Part shown: positions 45,960 to 57,811 of the stretch, one piece after another
Position numbering within the stretch: the first letter of the stretch is position 1
Layout: each line of letters opens with the position of its first letter
From: Dromiciops gliroides
Taxonomy: Eukaryota; Chordata; Mammalia; Microbiotheria; Microbiotheriidae
Direction: 5' to 3'
Length of the DNA: 64,000 bases
Assembly: GCF_019393635.1 (NCBI RefSeq)
Contig: NC_057866.1
Location: 122,077,897 to 122,141,896, forward strand
Notes under the pieces: generated by a model
What the model was told of the DNA's origin: nothing
The model's input: only the letters and a program-made list of their open reading frames with translations
Database searches by the model: none
Translations under genes and position numbers: made by a program

Positions 45960-46520
45960 CTAAAGCACAAGTCTGACATGTCAGTCTTCTGCCAGTAAAC
46001 TCCAATGGCATTGTAATCCCTCTAGGAGCCAATATAAACTGCCATTTGGCACTTAAAACTCTTCCCAGCCCCTTGCTATCTTTCCATTAAAACAAAACAA
46101 AACAAAAACAAAATACATTAGTTCTTTCCACACAATAAATGGTCCAACCATACTGGCTGTTCTTATAAGATGCCCTTTCTCCGGCCTCCATGCATTTGCA
46201 TTAGATGTTCACCAGACATGGAATGCGCCTAACTTCACCTTATAAAATCCCTGGCTTCTCACATGCCGTTGCCTGTAGATCTCTCCCATTCTAGTTCTCC
46301 CCCAGTTGTCTGTGCCTTCCCTTCTAAAGTCACCTTCTACCTACTCTGTATTTATCTTGTATGTAGCCATTTTTATATATGTGATCTGCATCCGAATATA
46401 AGCTTCTTGAGGGCAGGGACTATTTTGCTTTTGCTTTTTATACTTAATGCTTACTTAGAACAGTGACTACAATATGGTAGTGCTTAATAAATACTTGCTG
46501 ACCTTGATTGCTTGATAGGT
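45960..46520 (+). mobile_element. L2 LINE 3' end
   Basis: CTAAAGCACAAGTCTGACATGTC, GCTTCTTGAGGGCAGGGACTA and GTAGTGCTTAATAAATACTTG are the closing part of L2. Confidence 0.75.
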
Positions 46521-46589
46521 TATTATAAACTGAAATAAAGTATATATTTTGAACAATGTTTCAATAGCTACAAAGTGTTCAAAAGGCAG

Positions 46590-46700
46590 CAGAGTACAGC
46601 CAGTGTCTGAGTTTGTATGCAGAAACACCTAGATTAGAATGTTGCCTTTGTGTGACTATGGCAAATCACTACCTCTATGTGTTTCATATTACCCCCCATT
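46590..46700 (+). mobile_element. MIR fragment (weak)
   Basis: GTTGCCTTTGTGTGACTATGGCAAATCACTACCTCT resembles decayed MIR. Confidence 0.45.
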
Positions 46701-46879
46701 ACTTATCTACTAAGCCACAGATGATAGATAGAGGGAGACTCTCATAGACCTTTTTCCATATCTATGAGCTAATGAGCTATGAGAAGAGGGTAAGGGGTAT
46801 AGGGAACAATGATGTCTTTTGCTGGATGTGAAAGTGAAAGATTATTGTAATCTAATGTTTAACAGTTTCACATGAAGCC

Positions 46880-49800
46880 GCAGTGCAAATACATTGGGAG
46901 CTGTAGTACCAATCCTGCACTCAGGTGGCCCAAGCCACTGGACTGAAGCAGCAGTAGGACCCAGTAGCCCTGAGGTGTTCTGAGCAGCCTTTTAAAGGAC
47001 TGTACTGCTCACTTTATAGTGTGAGGGAGGAGCAAGAAAAGGTTTGTCCTTTATTGTGGGAAGGTGGAAGTCCATCCTGTGGTCAAAACAACAAAATGTA
47101 CAAAAACTTTTGTAAAGATGATTTCCACTCACCAGAAGAACTGGAATTTACACATGCTTACGAAATCCAGTAGACCTGAGAAACTAACAGCTCTTGTTGC
47201 AGAGAACTCAGCAGTTATTGTATCCAAATAGCAGCTCTGAGTGAAATAAGACTGGCTAGTAAGGTCAGCTTACTGAAGTGAGAGCTGAATACATGATTTT
47301 CTGGAGTGGCCACAGTGAAGGGGAGCATCATGAATCTGATATAGGTTTTGCAGTCAAAACTAATCGAGTCAATGAGTTTACATGCCTACCAAAAGGAGTG
47401 AATGATAGACTCATGACAATATGATTTGCCACTTGGCAGGACAATGCTGTACCACCACCATCAGTGTCTATTCTCCCACTTTGATGAAGCCTGATGAGAT
47501 CAAAGAAAAATTTTATGAAGACCTGGAGATTCTTATCATCCAATACCAAAAGAGGACATACTTTAATTCTGGGTGACTTTAATATCAGAGTAGCAAAGAC
47601 TATCAGACATGGCAAGGAGTCCTTGGAGCAATGGAATAAGAAAAAGCAGCAGCAATGGTCACTTTACTACTAAAGACTTAGGCTTCTCATAACCTTCTTA
47701 TCACCAACCCTGTCCTCCAATTTACTTAAACTCAATAAAACTTTGTGGAATGTACTCTCACAGCAAACCACAGCATTTAATAGACTATGTCATTATAAGG
47801 AGAAGAGACAGACAGGATGTGGGTGTGATGAAGGCAATGTGTGGCACAGAGTGCTGGACTGATCATTGACTTATCCTCTCCAACCTAAATATTCGCATTT
47901 AACAAAAGTAGTGGGCCCCAAGGCAAAATGACTGCCAAAAGATTTAATGTCAACAGATTAGAGTGCTTCTCTGAATGTGAACAGTTGGAGGGAAAACTGA
48001 GCCAACACACAGTTGGCAAAAGTGAAGCAGAAAAGGGGTGGGCAACTTTCAGAGATTTGGTGTACACTATCGCATTTACTCATCTTGACCAGAACACTTG
48101 CAAACATCAAGATTGGTTTGGGAAATTGATGGGGAAATTCAGAAGCTGCTTAATGAAAAACAAGAACTCCACAGAGTTTACTGTCAGATAGTTCATCTGT
48201 CTTTAAGAAAGTAGCTTTTAACTCCATCCAAAGTAAAGTGCAAGTGAAGCTTAAGGAAATCAGGATTTTGGTTCAGTAAGATGGCAGATGAAATTCAGTT
48301 TTATTTTGATAGTAACAATTCAAAGCACTTTTATGGTGCCCTACTGAAGGGTATTTATGGGCCAAAGACTTATATAGTTTATTTCAACTTGCTCAGTTGC
48401 TAATGGAACCACACTGATTAGTCCTGGAGAGTTGGGCCACTGAACATGTCTATTATGTTCTCAGCAGACTGTGATCAATCAATGCTGAAGCTATTGGCTA
48501 TGTATCTCAGGTTGAAGTCAATTCTCTCTAGCCAAACTTCCAACCACAGAATGGGTTCTGAATGCCATTAGGCTCCTCTCCTGTGGCAAAGCACCTGGTA
48601 TTGATTCTATTTTAGCTGAGATTTAACAGGTAGAGGGTTCCAGATCATACAAAAGTTGACTTAAATTTTCCGTATTATATGGCAAGAGGAGGTTATCTCT
48701 AGGAGTTCATAGATGCCTCCATTGTTTATCTCTTTAAAAGGAAATTAATAGGGCAGCTAGGTGGCACAGTGGATAAAGCACCAGCCCTGCATTCAGGAGG
48801 ACCTGAGTTCAAATCTGACCTCAGACACTTGACACTTACTAGCTGTGTGACCCTGGGTAAGTCACTTAACCCAATTGCCTCACCAAAAAAAAAAAAGGAA
48901 ATTATATTATTTTTTAAAAAGAAAAGGAAATTGTCCTATGACAATCATGGTGGGGATAGGAGGACGCTAGGGAAGGGATCTCTTTCTTAGTCATTACTGG
49001 CAAGATTCTCTCCAGAGTACTCTTTAATAGGCTGATCCTTCACCAGGAAGATGGTCACCTACCCAAGAGCCAGTATGGCTTCAGAAAGGGTGGAGGGTTG
49101 ACATGGTGCTTGCCGGTCCTACAACTCTGGGAGAAATGCCAGAGCAATGCCAGGAGCAGAACAGAGATCTGTACACAACATTTATCAATTTGACCAAGGC
49201 CTTTGATACTGTCAGTTGTGAGACTTGTACAAATTATGGCAAAATTTAGTTTGCCTGGAGTTCATCAGTATTGTATGCCAATTTCATGATGGTGCTTGCC
49301 AGGTTCTGGCTAATGCTCTTGGCTTTCCCAGTCACCATTGGAGTGAAGCAGGGTTGTGTGCTTATTCCCATGCTTTTTACCATGATGTCTTCAGCAATGT
49401 TGTCAGACAACCTTCAACAAGGACAAACACTAAATCCAGGTTAGCTACTGAACTGATGGCAGATTATTTAACTTGAAAAGACTACAAGCCCAGACTCAAG
49501 TGAAAGGAGAATTCGTGCATGATTTTTTCGTTCACAGTTGATTGTGTACTGATTGCAGCCTCTGAGATTGAGATGTAACAAAATATGGATAGATCCTCTG
49601 CTGCTTATGCTAATTTGGGCCTGATAATTAACACCCAGAAAAGACAGGTTCTCCATCAGCCCAGCACCACAGTATCCATACATGAAACTGTCTATTACAA
49701 CAAGTGGAGAAATATTGAATGCTGTGGATAAGTTCACTTACCTTGGCAGTATATTTTCCAAAATATATACACATCCATGATGGTGGTTGATGCACACACA

Positions 49801-50515
49801 GCCAGAGCTTAGCTCAGTGTTTGGGAGGCTCTGAAGGAAAGTGTGGGAGAGAAGTATCAGACTGCCTACCAAACTGAAGGTCTACAGAGCTGTTGTGCTG
49901 ATCTCATTGTTGTACACCTGTGAAACCTGGATATTATACTAGCTCCATGTCTAGAAACAATCATTTCCATTTGAATTGTCTTGGGAAGATAAGGTAGCAG
50001 ACATTGAGGTCCTTTCCTGAGCTAAACTGCAGGCATTCAAACTCTTCAGCAGAGAATACAACTCTGATGGGCTGACCACGTAGCCTGAATGCCAAATCAA
50101 TCTTTGTCTAAAAAGACTATTTTACCAAGAATTTACACAAAGCAAGCACTCACATGGAGGTCAGAAGAAATGATACAAGGACACTCTTAAGATCTCTCTG
50201 AAGAACTTTGGAATTGATTGAGTGACATGGAATATGGTGGCATAGGACTGCCCAGCATGGCATGCCCTCATCAGAGAAGGTGCTTTGTTCTATGAGTGAA
50301 GCAGAATTGCATTAGCTCAAAAGAAATGGGACGAGCAAATTTAGAGACACCTCTGCTCCGACTGTTCACGTGGACTATTTGTGCCCAACCTGCGGTAGAC
50401 CCTTCTGAGTTTGTATTGGTCTGAGCAATCTCCATTGGACACACTATGCCTTGACTCCAACATTGTAATGTCATTTTGGTCCTCTTCAAGAACAAAGGAC
50501 AACAATCAAGGCCTT
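46880..50515 (+). mobile_element. Near full-length, inactive LINE (APE endonuclease + RT), non-L1
   Basis: Encodes, in broken frames, one long polyprotein of the endonuclease/reverse-transcriptase LINE kind. In order: an endonuclease start near 47170-47330 (LTALVAENS-like, then WSGHSEGEHHESD); ILGDFN-like text at 47560; the phrase HRLI at 47860; the finger region TFRDLVYTIAFTHLDQNT at 48040; then after a SINE the reverse transcriptase with SQYGFRKG (about 49070), TTFINLTKAFDTVS (about 49180) and GVKQGCVLIPMLF (about 49340). A C-terminal stretch at about 50370 retains a zinc-finger-like remnant. Stops and frameshifts are numerous and the YADD-type site is lost. The clade (RTE-like or other) is not settled. 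The 3' end (GGTCCTCTTCAAGAACAAAGG, then ACAACAA) is shared with composite SINEs. Confidence 0.8.
48751..48893 (+). mobile_element. SINE inside the LINE
   Basis: AAAAGGAAATTA flanks both ends (48736 and 48894); the LINE coding text continues across it. Confidence 0.95.
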
Positions 50516-50747
50516 ATATAAATATTAGCTAGTGGAGGAGGGAAGGAAGAGGAGGAAGTGAGGAAAAAAAATCTCTCAGCAGCAGCATTTTGCACAGATT
50601 GGAGGGATGCAAAGGAAGCCAGGAGTTGGGGGGTAGATAAGGAATAATAGAAAATGATTAGCCAGGTATTTGACTATAGAATGGATGGGAAAATTATTAT
50701 AAATTTGATAAGGGAAATGGGGTATGCTTTAGAAATGAATGCATATC

Positions 50748-50907
50748 GGGGCAGCTAGATGGCGCAGTGGATAGAGCACCAGCCCTGGAGTCAGGAGTAC
50801 CTGAGTTCAAATCCGGCCTCAGACACTTAACACTTACTAGCTGTGTGACCTGTGACCCTGGGCAAGTCACTTAACCCCAATTGCCTCACTAAAAAAAAAA
50901 GAAAAAA
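50748..50907 (+). mobile_element. SINE with 17-bp perfect target duplication
   Basis: AGAAATGAATGCATATC at 50731-50747 and 50908-50924. Internal GTGACCT GTGACCCT shows a small tandem duplication. Confidence 0.96.
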
Positions 50908-50924
50908 AGAAATGAATGCATATC

Positions 50925-51485
50925 AATGACTAGCAATTTCTAATGATTCTTTTGGGGCCTCATTACAGATCTTGGATAATATTTTTAAGAGTGCAAGTCA
51001 CTTCAGTGCCACTTACTAATAGGCATTCACACTGCATATTTTAGCTATTTGTAAAATTTTCCACTTTGTCAGGAGTTTTTCCTAAGCATCAACCTGCATG
51101 TAAGAACAGGTTATGAACAAGTGCAGTGCTTCCCTTGAGAGGCATTCATCTCAGCTCCAAAGTAAGGAATACTTTAAAAGATAATACAATGGGAATCCAA
51201 GAAACTCTGAACTTGTGGGACTGGTTGGGACATCAATTTGTACACTGCATACACCCAGACCTGTTCTTGGAATAATAAAGAGGTCAGTCATTTTCATACA
51301 AACTTTATTTTGTTCATATTCAGCCTTGTTCCTTGATCCAGTGTGGATCTAAACTTAGAAAAACCCTCTCTCTACTAGTTCCTGATGGAATCAAAGAATA
51401 CTTCCCTTGGTACTTGTGGAGGGTTCAGATGCCGGTGAAGTTGCTTTAGATAATTTTAAAGTTTAAGAAATTTCCATATAAACCA
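50925..51485. other. Unassigned sequence
   Basis: Nothing recognised. Confidence 0.4.
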
Positions 51486-51487
51486 AG

Positions 51488-51731
51488 GGATCAGCTAGGT
51501 GTGGGTGGGTAAAAATGCTGGGCCTGGAGTCAGGAAGACTCATATTCCTGAGTTCAAATCAGGTCTTGGATACTTATTAGCTGTGTGACCCTGGTCGAGT
51601 CACTTACCCCTCTTTGCCTCAGTTTTCTTATCTGAAAATGAGCTTGAGAAGGAAATGGCAAACTGCCAAGAAAACCCCCAAATGGGGTCAGGAAGAGTTG
51701 CACACAACTGAAAAACAACTGAACATAACAA
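51488..51731 (+). mobile_element. Older long SINE subtype
   Basis: GATCAGCTAGGTGTGGGTGG head, TTTGCCTCAGTTTTCTTATC, GCCAAGAAAACCCCCAAATGG, ending CTGAACATAACAA. Confidence 0.88.
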
Positions 51732-52049
51732 TATGCACATCAAAATATATAGTATTTCATATAGCATATAATTTTGATTTTTTTGCAATTGTTCCATTTA
51801 CATTGTTGTTGTCACTGTGTATATTGTTTTATAGGGAAATTGGTTTTGCTCAGAAGCATTTGATTGGTTTCCTTAACATTGCTGGAAAGGAAAGTATCTA
51901 ATTCAGCATGAGGCATGGAAGTTTCCTGACCTGGGGATAGAAGTTTCCAGAATAGAGCAGAAAAGTTGCTAGGTGAGTAGTGGAGGTGGAGGAAGGAGGA
52001 AGGAGGGGCAGGTTATGAGCAGAGACAGTTTGCTACAAATGCATAACAG

Positions 52050-52222
52050 AGGGCAGCTAGATGGCGCAGTGGATAGAGCACTGGCCCTGGATTCAGGAGG
52101 ACCCAAGTTCAAATCCAGCCTCAGACCCTTGACACTTGCTAGCTGTGTGACCCTGCGCAAGTCACTTAACCCCAATTGCCTCACCAAAAAAACCAAACCA
52201 AACCAAAAAAAAAAAAAAAAAC
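52050..52222 (+). mobile_element. SINE, sense
   Basis: Complete copy with an ACCAA-rich tail; flanks AAATGCATAA and CAATGCATGA. Confidence 0.93.
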
Positions 52223-52284
52223 CCCAATGCATGAGGGAGTTCCCAAACTCAGAAAAGTTTAATTAACTACTTTGTAACAGCACA

Positions 52285-53637
52285 CACACCCCTGCCCCCA
52301 TCCAAGAAAAATAAAGTTTAAAAGTATGCTTTAATTTGCATTAAGACTTTTTCTCTGGAGGAAGAAGAGGAGAGAAATCACCTTCTCCCCCTCCCTACCT
52401 TCAAACCCTTTGCTGGAAGTCCAGTTAAAAGAAATTGATGATTGGTGTCTTAAAGGTAAAGGTCCCTAAAGAGAGCAAGTAGAAAGAACTGTTTCCACAG
52501 TTTTTATACTCTGACTGGAGTCTATCCTTCTTGACTCAAAAGAGTCCATCCTTCTAATTCTCAGTATCCAATGTCTTCAGAACAACTCCTCAGTCACAGG
52601 GACCAATCAGAATATGATAGCATTACTGTCCCAATTTTTCCACATGCCCTCCAGCATTTGTCATTTTCCTTTTCTGTCAGGTTAACCAATCTGATAGATG
52701 AGATAGTATCTCAGAGTTGTTTTAATTTGAATTTCAATAATCAGTAGTGATTTGAAGCATTTTTTCTGTGACTATTGACAGCTTGTATTTCTTCTTCTGA
52801 AAACCGCTTGTTCATATCCTTTGACCATTTAGCAATTGGGGAATGGCTTGTATTTTTTGTTTTGTTTTGTTTTGTTTTTGGGGGGTTTTTTTGGCTTGTA
52901 TTTTTATAAATTTGGTTCAGTTCCCTATATATCTGAGAAATGAAGTATTTTTCAGAGAAGCTTGCTGTAAATTTTTCTCCCTTGGTTTTCTGCTTTCCTT
53001 CTAATCTTGTTTACTTTCCTTTCAATTTTGGCTGTATTTGTTTTATTTGTGGAAAGCCTTTTTATTTTAATGTAATCAAAATTATCTATTTTACATTCTG
53101 TGTTCCTCTCAACCTCTTGTTTGGTTATAAATTCTTTCCTTATCCAAAGTTATGGCAGGTAAATATTTCATGCTCCTCTAATTTCCTTATATCACCCTTT
53201 ATGTCTAAATTGTGTACCCATTTTGGCCTTATATCTATATACACTGTGAGATAGTGGTCTATATCTAGTTTCTGCCAAATTGCTTTACAATTTTCCCAAC
53301 AATTTTTGTCAAATACTGAGTTCTTATATCAAAAGCTTGGATTTTTGTCAATTATCAAACACTAGATTACAATGGCCATTTACTACTGCGTATTGGTGTC
53401 TAATCTATTCCACTGATCTACCCCACTATTTCTTAGTACCAGATTGTTTTAATAATTGCTGCTTTGTAATACAGTTGGAGACCTGGTACTACTAGGTCAT
53501 CTTCCTTCAGATTTTTTTCATTGATTTCCTTGATATTTTTTTACTTTGTTTTTCCAGATGAATTTTGTTATTATTTTGTCTGGCTTTATAAAATGCTTTT
53601 TGGGTAGTTTGGTATGTCACTGAATAAGCAAATTCAT
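52285..53637 (-). mobile_element. L1 3' UTR and ORF2 3' part, antisense
   Basis: AAAAGTATGCTTTAATTTGC at the start, an interruption of unknown kind at 52360-52620, then CCAATTTTTCCACATGCCCTCC, CCATTTAGCAATTGGGGAATGG, TTTTCTGCTTTCC and TTACATTCTGTGTTCC in antisense L1 order, through TGTAATACAGTTGGAGACCTGG. Confidence 0.8.
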
Positions 53638-53649
53638 CAATTAACTTTT

Positions 53650-53790
53650 TTTTTTTTAGTGAGGCAATTGGGGTTAAGTGACTTGCCCAGGGTCACACAG
53701 CTAGTAAGTGTTAAGTGACTGAGGCCGGATTTGAACTCAGATACTCCTGAATCCAGGGCCGGCTCTATCCACTGCGACACCTAGCTGCCC
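53650..53790 (-). mobile_element. SINE, antisense, perfect target duplication
   Basis: CAATTAACTTTT at 53638-53649 and 53791-53802. Confidence 0.95.
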
Positions 53791-53802
53791 CAATTAACTT
53801 TT

Positions 53803-56065
53803 ACAAAAGGGAATTTACTGAGAAAGTATAGTAAGAACATGCTATAAAACTTCCCTTTTAAACAAGGGCCAGACTTTCTCCTCTGTACACAGTGGTCCCT
53901 AGGGAGAGTGGGCTCAAACTTTAAGCACCATGTTAGTGAGGCATGTTAGGAAACATAGGTAAAGAACAAAACCCCAAACCTACAATAGTTTTTGAAAGAA
54001 TTTTATTAGGTCATTTGGCAAAGGAGAAGGTTGGGAAAAGATGTGGCTCCCTCCTCAGTTCTTTTTGAGGTTACCTTATATAGAGAGTTCAGACAAGAGG
54101 GTAAGGACATTTGCCTGATTGGCTACAGTTATGCAGTTGTCAGAAATGGGCAGTTTGAGATGGATATCAGCAGGTAGGTACAAGCATTGAAATTTGGGAA
54201 ATTCAAAACACAAGATTTAAGTGTACCCAAAACAAGACATGGGTGGGATCTAAGCATTCCCTCAAGCCAGCCATCTTCCCCAAAGGGGCCCTGAGATTGA
54301 CAGTAATTCTAGGTTAGACAATTTTCTAGCCACATAAAGCTAGGTTCAAACAAAGTTAACAATAATAAAATATTTTCCCCACAGGCACATGTGTAGAGAA
54401 CATGTAGGACCAAAGGGCATCTCAATACTCTTAACCCTGGGAGTCCTTTTCTCTTTATAAGGAGTCCCTACCAAATCTTCTTGGGGTGAGGCAGCAGTTT
54501 TACTCACTGTTTTGTGCAGAGATATATCAGGCCTGATAGACTGCTACTCACTGGACTTAGCTGCAGCTACTACCAGCCTGAGGGGTCTTTGCTATCTATT
54601 TTGGTTGGTGCTGGGGGTGGGAGGGATGGGGGGGTCACCAAGGAATCTGATAGCTCCAACCTTCCAACCTTTCAAAGCTCACAAGGTTACAACCTGTTAA
54701 ATTCTGTTTGAAACTGAAGGACCATTTCAAAAATTCAGGGATGTATAGTGCTAGGTTGGGAGGGAGCTCATTCTAATCTTCCCTGGTAGGTCTTAGAAGT
54801 ACTTCTCATTCAAAGATGTGGGGGAACAGAGGTACATTTTGTTTGCACATTTAGTTCTGGTTCAGGAGCCAATTAAAAGATTAAAAAAAAAAAAACCTCA
54901 TCGTGATGCTGCTGATGGGAAAGAGGGTGAAGATTTTTTCCCCCAATTAGGCATGTTTCCATGTGTTTAAATGGAACCAGGTAGGGCATATTGTGCATGT
55001 ACTAAGAAGAGGACCCTCACTCATTACTACAGTACCTTTGTCTTAAGAAATTTCTCCATATTCAACATGGGGTTGGGGGTAAAGACCCTAAATAAATTCT
55101 GACCCATTTCCCTTGTGAGAAGGGGTTCTGGGCTGCAGGGTATATTAGGATAAGTAAAGTAACTAGAAGTTAGTGGAGGTTATTAACATAAGCAAGTTTT
55201 CAGCAGAGTTTTAAATGGAAAAGTTAAGGAGACAGAGGAAATAACATGCAAAGGCTTGGTTGCAGAAGAAAAGTAGATTTACCTGCCTGGAGCAGAAAAT
55301 CACAAATTCCATTTGAAATGGAATTTGATCTTGGTTAGTTAAGTGGGTGGGGATAGGGGAGTAGCTGATTCAATTGCTGGGAAACACCCACTATCGGTAT
55401 TTCAGATTTCATCTCCAAATGGAATGACAGAATCAAGATATTTTAAAAGTTTAAGAAAATCCTAGCTGTCTCTGAAACTAGTCTAGGCTAGTAACCTATA
55501 TTTGCATATTGGACAAGTAAACAAGAGTCCTCAACTACAGTGCAGTTTAGAAATAAGAGACTCTAACTTCCAAAATATTTTTCAACTTAATAACTTGTGT
55601 CATACAAATATTTTTTACAGAAACAACCCTCCAGTGCAGCCAAAGCAATGGTCCAAACAAAAGGAATCCCTATGTTAGAGAGAGGGGGAAGTGAGTACAA
55701 CAGGCAATATGAGTAAGACAAACATGGCTTGGGAGGTGCCAGGCATGCAAGCAACAAAGCTGAGAGTGGGGGTGTTAATGAAACAGGAGTGTTTCCCCAT
55801 TGGGTACAGCGGTTGGGCGTGGAATCCAGTTTATAAGAAAAGGTTCTTTCAAAAGGGACCTTATTTCAACAAATATTTAGGAAAAATAAAGTAGGGTTTG
55901 AAGGGGATTTTCTTTGTTCATTTCCTCCTCTATGCTAGAAACTCTCCAGGAATCACATTAGACAGGAATTTTGGGGATGAAAGGGCCAATCATCATCATC
56001 TGATTCACCACTCTTTTAAACTTGCAAATGGTTTTTTAAATTAAAAATTCCTTTTTTCACTTAAA
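53803..56065. other. Unassigned 2.3 kb upstream of SLAIN2
   Basis: No family recognised. AGAATTTTATTAGGTCATTT near 54000 could be an antisense polyadenylation region of an old LTR. Distal regulatory sequence cannot be judged by eye. Confidence 0.35.
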
Positions 56066-56069
56066 AATC

Positions 56070-56460
56070 TATTTTTTCTCTCTCCTCTTCTCCCTCACCC
56101 GCCCCCCCCAGGAAAAAGGAAAAGAAAACCCTCATTACAAATCTGCATAGTCAAGCAAAACAAATTCCAACACTTGTCTAGCTTTTTAAAAAAAATTGTG
56201 TGTGTGGTTTTCTGCACCCTGAGTCGGTCACCTCCCTGTCAGGAGTCGGGGGAGCGTGCTTCCCTATCACCCCTCTGGAATCTTGGTAGGTCATTGCACT
56301 GAACAGAGTTCCTAAGTCTTTCAAAGTTGTTTGTCTTTACAATCTAGCTGTTGTATGATTGTTCTGGTTCTGCTCCCCTTCAACTCTGCATCTGTTCATA
56401 CGGATGTTGCTAGGCTTCCCCTGAAATCATCCCCCTACAAGATTTCTCGCAGTATGAAAG
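56070..56460 (-). mobile_element. L1 3' UTR, antisense, diverged
   Basis: GTTTTCTGCACCCTGAGTCGG, GTTCCTAAGTCTTTCAAAGTTG and CTGGTTCTGCTCCCCTTCAA follow the L1 3' UTR complement. Confidence 0.7.
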
Positions 56461-56475
56461 CAACCCGCTCTTTTT

Positions 56476-56622
56476 TTTTTTTTTTTTAGTGAGGCAATTG
56501 GAGTTAAGTGACTTGCCCAGGGTCACACAGCTAGTAAGTGTTAAGTGTCTGAGGCCGCATTTGAACTCAGGTACTCCTGACTCCAGGGCCCGTGCTCTAT
56601 CCACTGCGCCACCTAGCTGCCC
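56476..56622 (-). mobile_element. SINE, antisense, at the edge of the SLAIN2 CpG island
   Basis: CAACCC(G/C)CTCTTTTT at 56461-56475 and 56623-56637. About 800 bases before the SLAIN2 start codon. Confidence 0.95.
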
Positions 56623-57144
56623 CAACCCCCTCTTTTTCAAAGAAGGGAAACTGAGGTCTCCCTTTGGAGTTGGGAAGTTTGGAGACTTTTCCACGCCACC
56701 ACGCCCGTTCACTCACAATGGGCGGTGCCCCCTCGCTCCGGCTCGGTCCCATGATATCTGGGAAATCAGGTTGAAGCGGCTCTGGCAGCGCTTTCGCACC
56801 TGGTGGGGCGCATCCGCCAGGTGGGTGTTTCAGCTCAGCCCAGCTCTAGGCAGATCCGCCTCAACCGCTCCTCGGCCGGGACCACGCCCCCCTCCGGGTT
56901 GCTTCTCCTACCTTAGGCTCCAGGCCCCCGCCCCCTCCCCTATGCTGCCTGCCTCTCCCCCCAGCTGGGCGGGTTGTGAGGGGAACTCGGTGAGGGCGTG
57001 TGTAGCTCCATCCGGGTCGACGGGTCTGACAGCCCCGCCCCCAGCCCCAGCGGAGCTGTATTTGGACAACGGCTGGGGGCGGCCGGGGGCCACGTCCGAG
57101 AGCGTGCTGAAGTCACCGACGGGGCCGAGGGGGCGGAGGAACGG

Positions 57145-57306
57145 ATGGAAGATGGCGGCGGGGGCCGGATGTTGGCACCGCCTCCCCCAGGTCTTGAGCC
57201 GGCGCAGATGAAGCGGCTCGGCGGGGGCCAGCGGCACTTCGGAACCCGAGCTGGGGCGACCCTGGCGGCGGTGCCCGCCCCTGCTATGTGCCGGTGCCTC
57301 GGGTAG
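57145..57306 (+). other. Upstream open reading frame in the SLAIN2 leader
   Basis: An ATG at 57145 opens 53 codons ending in TAG at 57306, out of frame with SLAIN2. A second ATG at 57286 shares the same stop and gives a 6-codon frame. Translated only if the transcript starts before 57145. Confidence 0.5.
57149..57159 (+). promoter_or_regulatory. YY1 motif
   Basis: AAGATGGCGGC, the YY1 consensus commonly found just downstream of CpG-island transcription starts. It overlaps an upstream ATG, which is usual for this motif. Confidence 0.65.
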
Positions 57307-57425
57307 AGCGCGGAAGAGCGGCGGCGCGGCCGGGCCGGTGCCGGCGGACGCTCGGGCCTCCTCCTTCCTGCTCTTGGCGGGTGGTGTCCGAGGAGGGCGG
57401 CGGCGGCGGGGGCCGCGGGGCCGGG

Positions 57426-57811
57426 ATGGAGGACGTTAACTCCAACGTGAATGCGGACCAGGAGGTGCGGAAGCTGCAGGAGCTGGTGAAGAAGCTGGAG
57501 AAGCAGAACGAGCAGCTGAGGAGCCGCTCCGGGGCCGTGCAGGCGGCCTCCCCGGCCGCGCAGGGGAGCCCCAGCCGCGGCTCCGCCGCTGCCTCCGGGA
57601 CCGCCTCTCCCCGGGGCTTCCCGTTGGGCCTGACCTCCAAGGCGGCCGCGGCCGGGGCCGGGCCGGGCCTGAGGCGGACGAGCAGCGAGGAGCTGCGGGA
57701 CGGGGCCACCTCGGTGCTGGCGGCCGGCGAGGGCAGCGTGCTGGACGAGGTGGAGCCGCTGCGGCCTGACGAGCTGGAGCGCCTCCTGGGCTGGGAGGAG
57801 GAGGAGAGCTG
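57426..57811 (+). CDS. SLAIN2: SLAIN motif-containing protein 2, first coding exon
   Basis: SLAIN2 is a microtubule plus-end tracking protein; in mammals it binds EB proteins, CLIPs and ch-TOG (CKAP5) and promotes processive microtubule growth. The exon encodes about 129 N-terminal residues beginning [20 protein letters not shown], identical to my recollection of the mammalian protein. Residues about 10-35 are a predicted coiled coil ([20 protein letters not shown]). An Ala/Ser/Gly/Pro-rich linker follows (about 40-85), then the conserved [10 protein letters not shown] and [14 protein letters not shown], ending EEEESW. ATG 57426 is the only ATG in this open frame and has G at -3 and +4. The exon ends after TG at 57811, with donor GTGAGC at 57812, so the Trp codon is split (phase 2). 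The remaining exons lie beyond the window. No frameshift or stop is seen. Confidence 0.95.

Noticed and set aside
1-56400. TEC promoter or exons expected upstream of SLAIN2 in mammals
   Set aside because: No TEC-like coding exon or second CpG island is visible. The gene presumably lies beyond the window.
56489-57211. 240-codon plus-strand frame running from a SINE into the SLAIN2 leader
   Set aside because: It begins in antisense SINE text (SDLPRVTQLVSVKCLRP, seen at many SINEs here) and continues through GC-rich leader. Not a gene.
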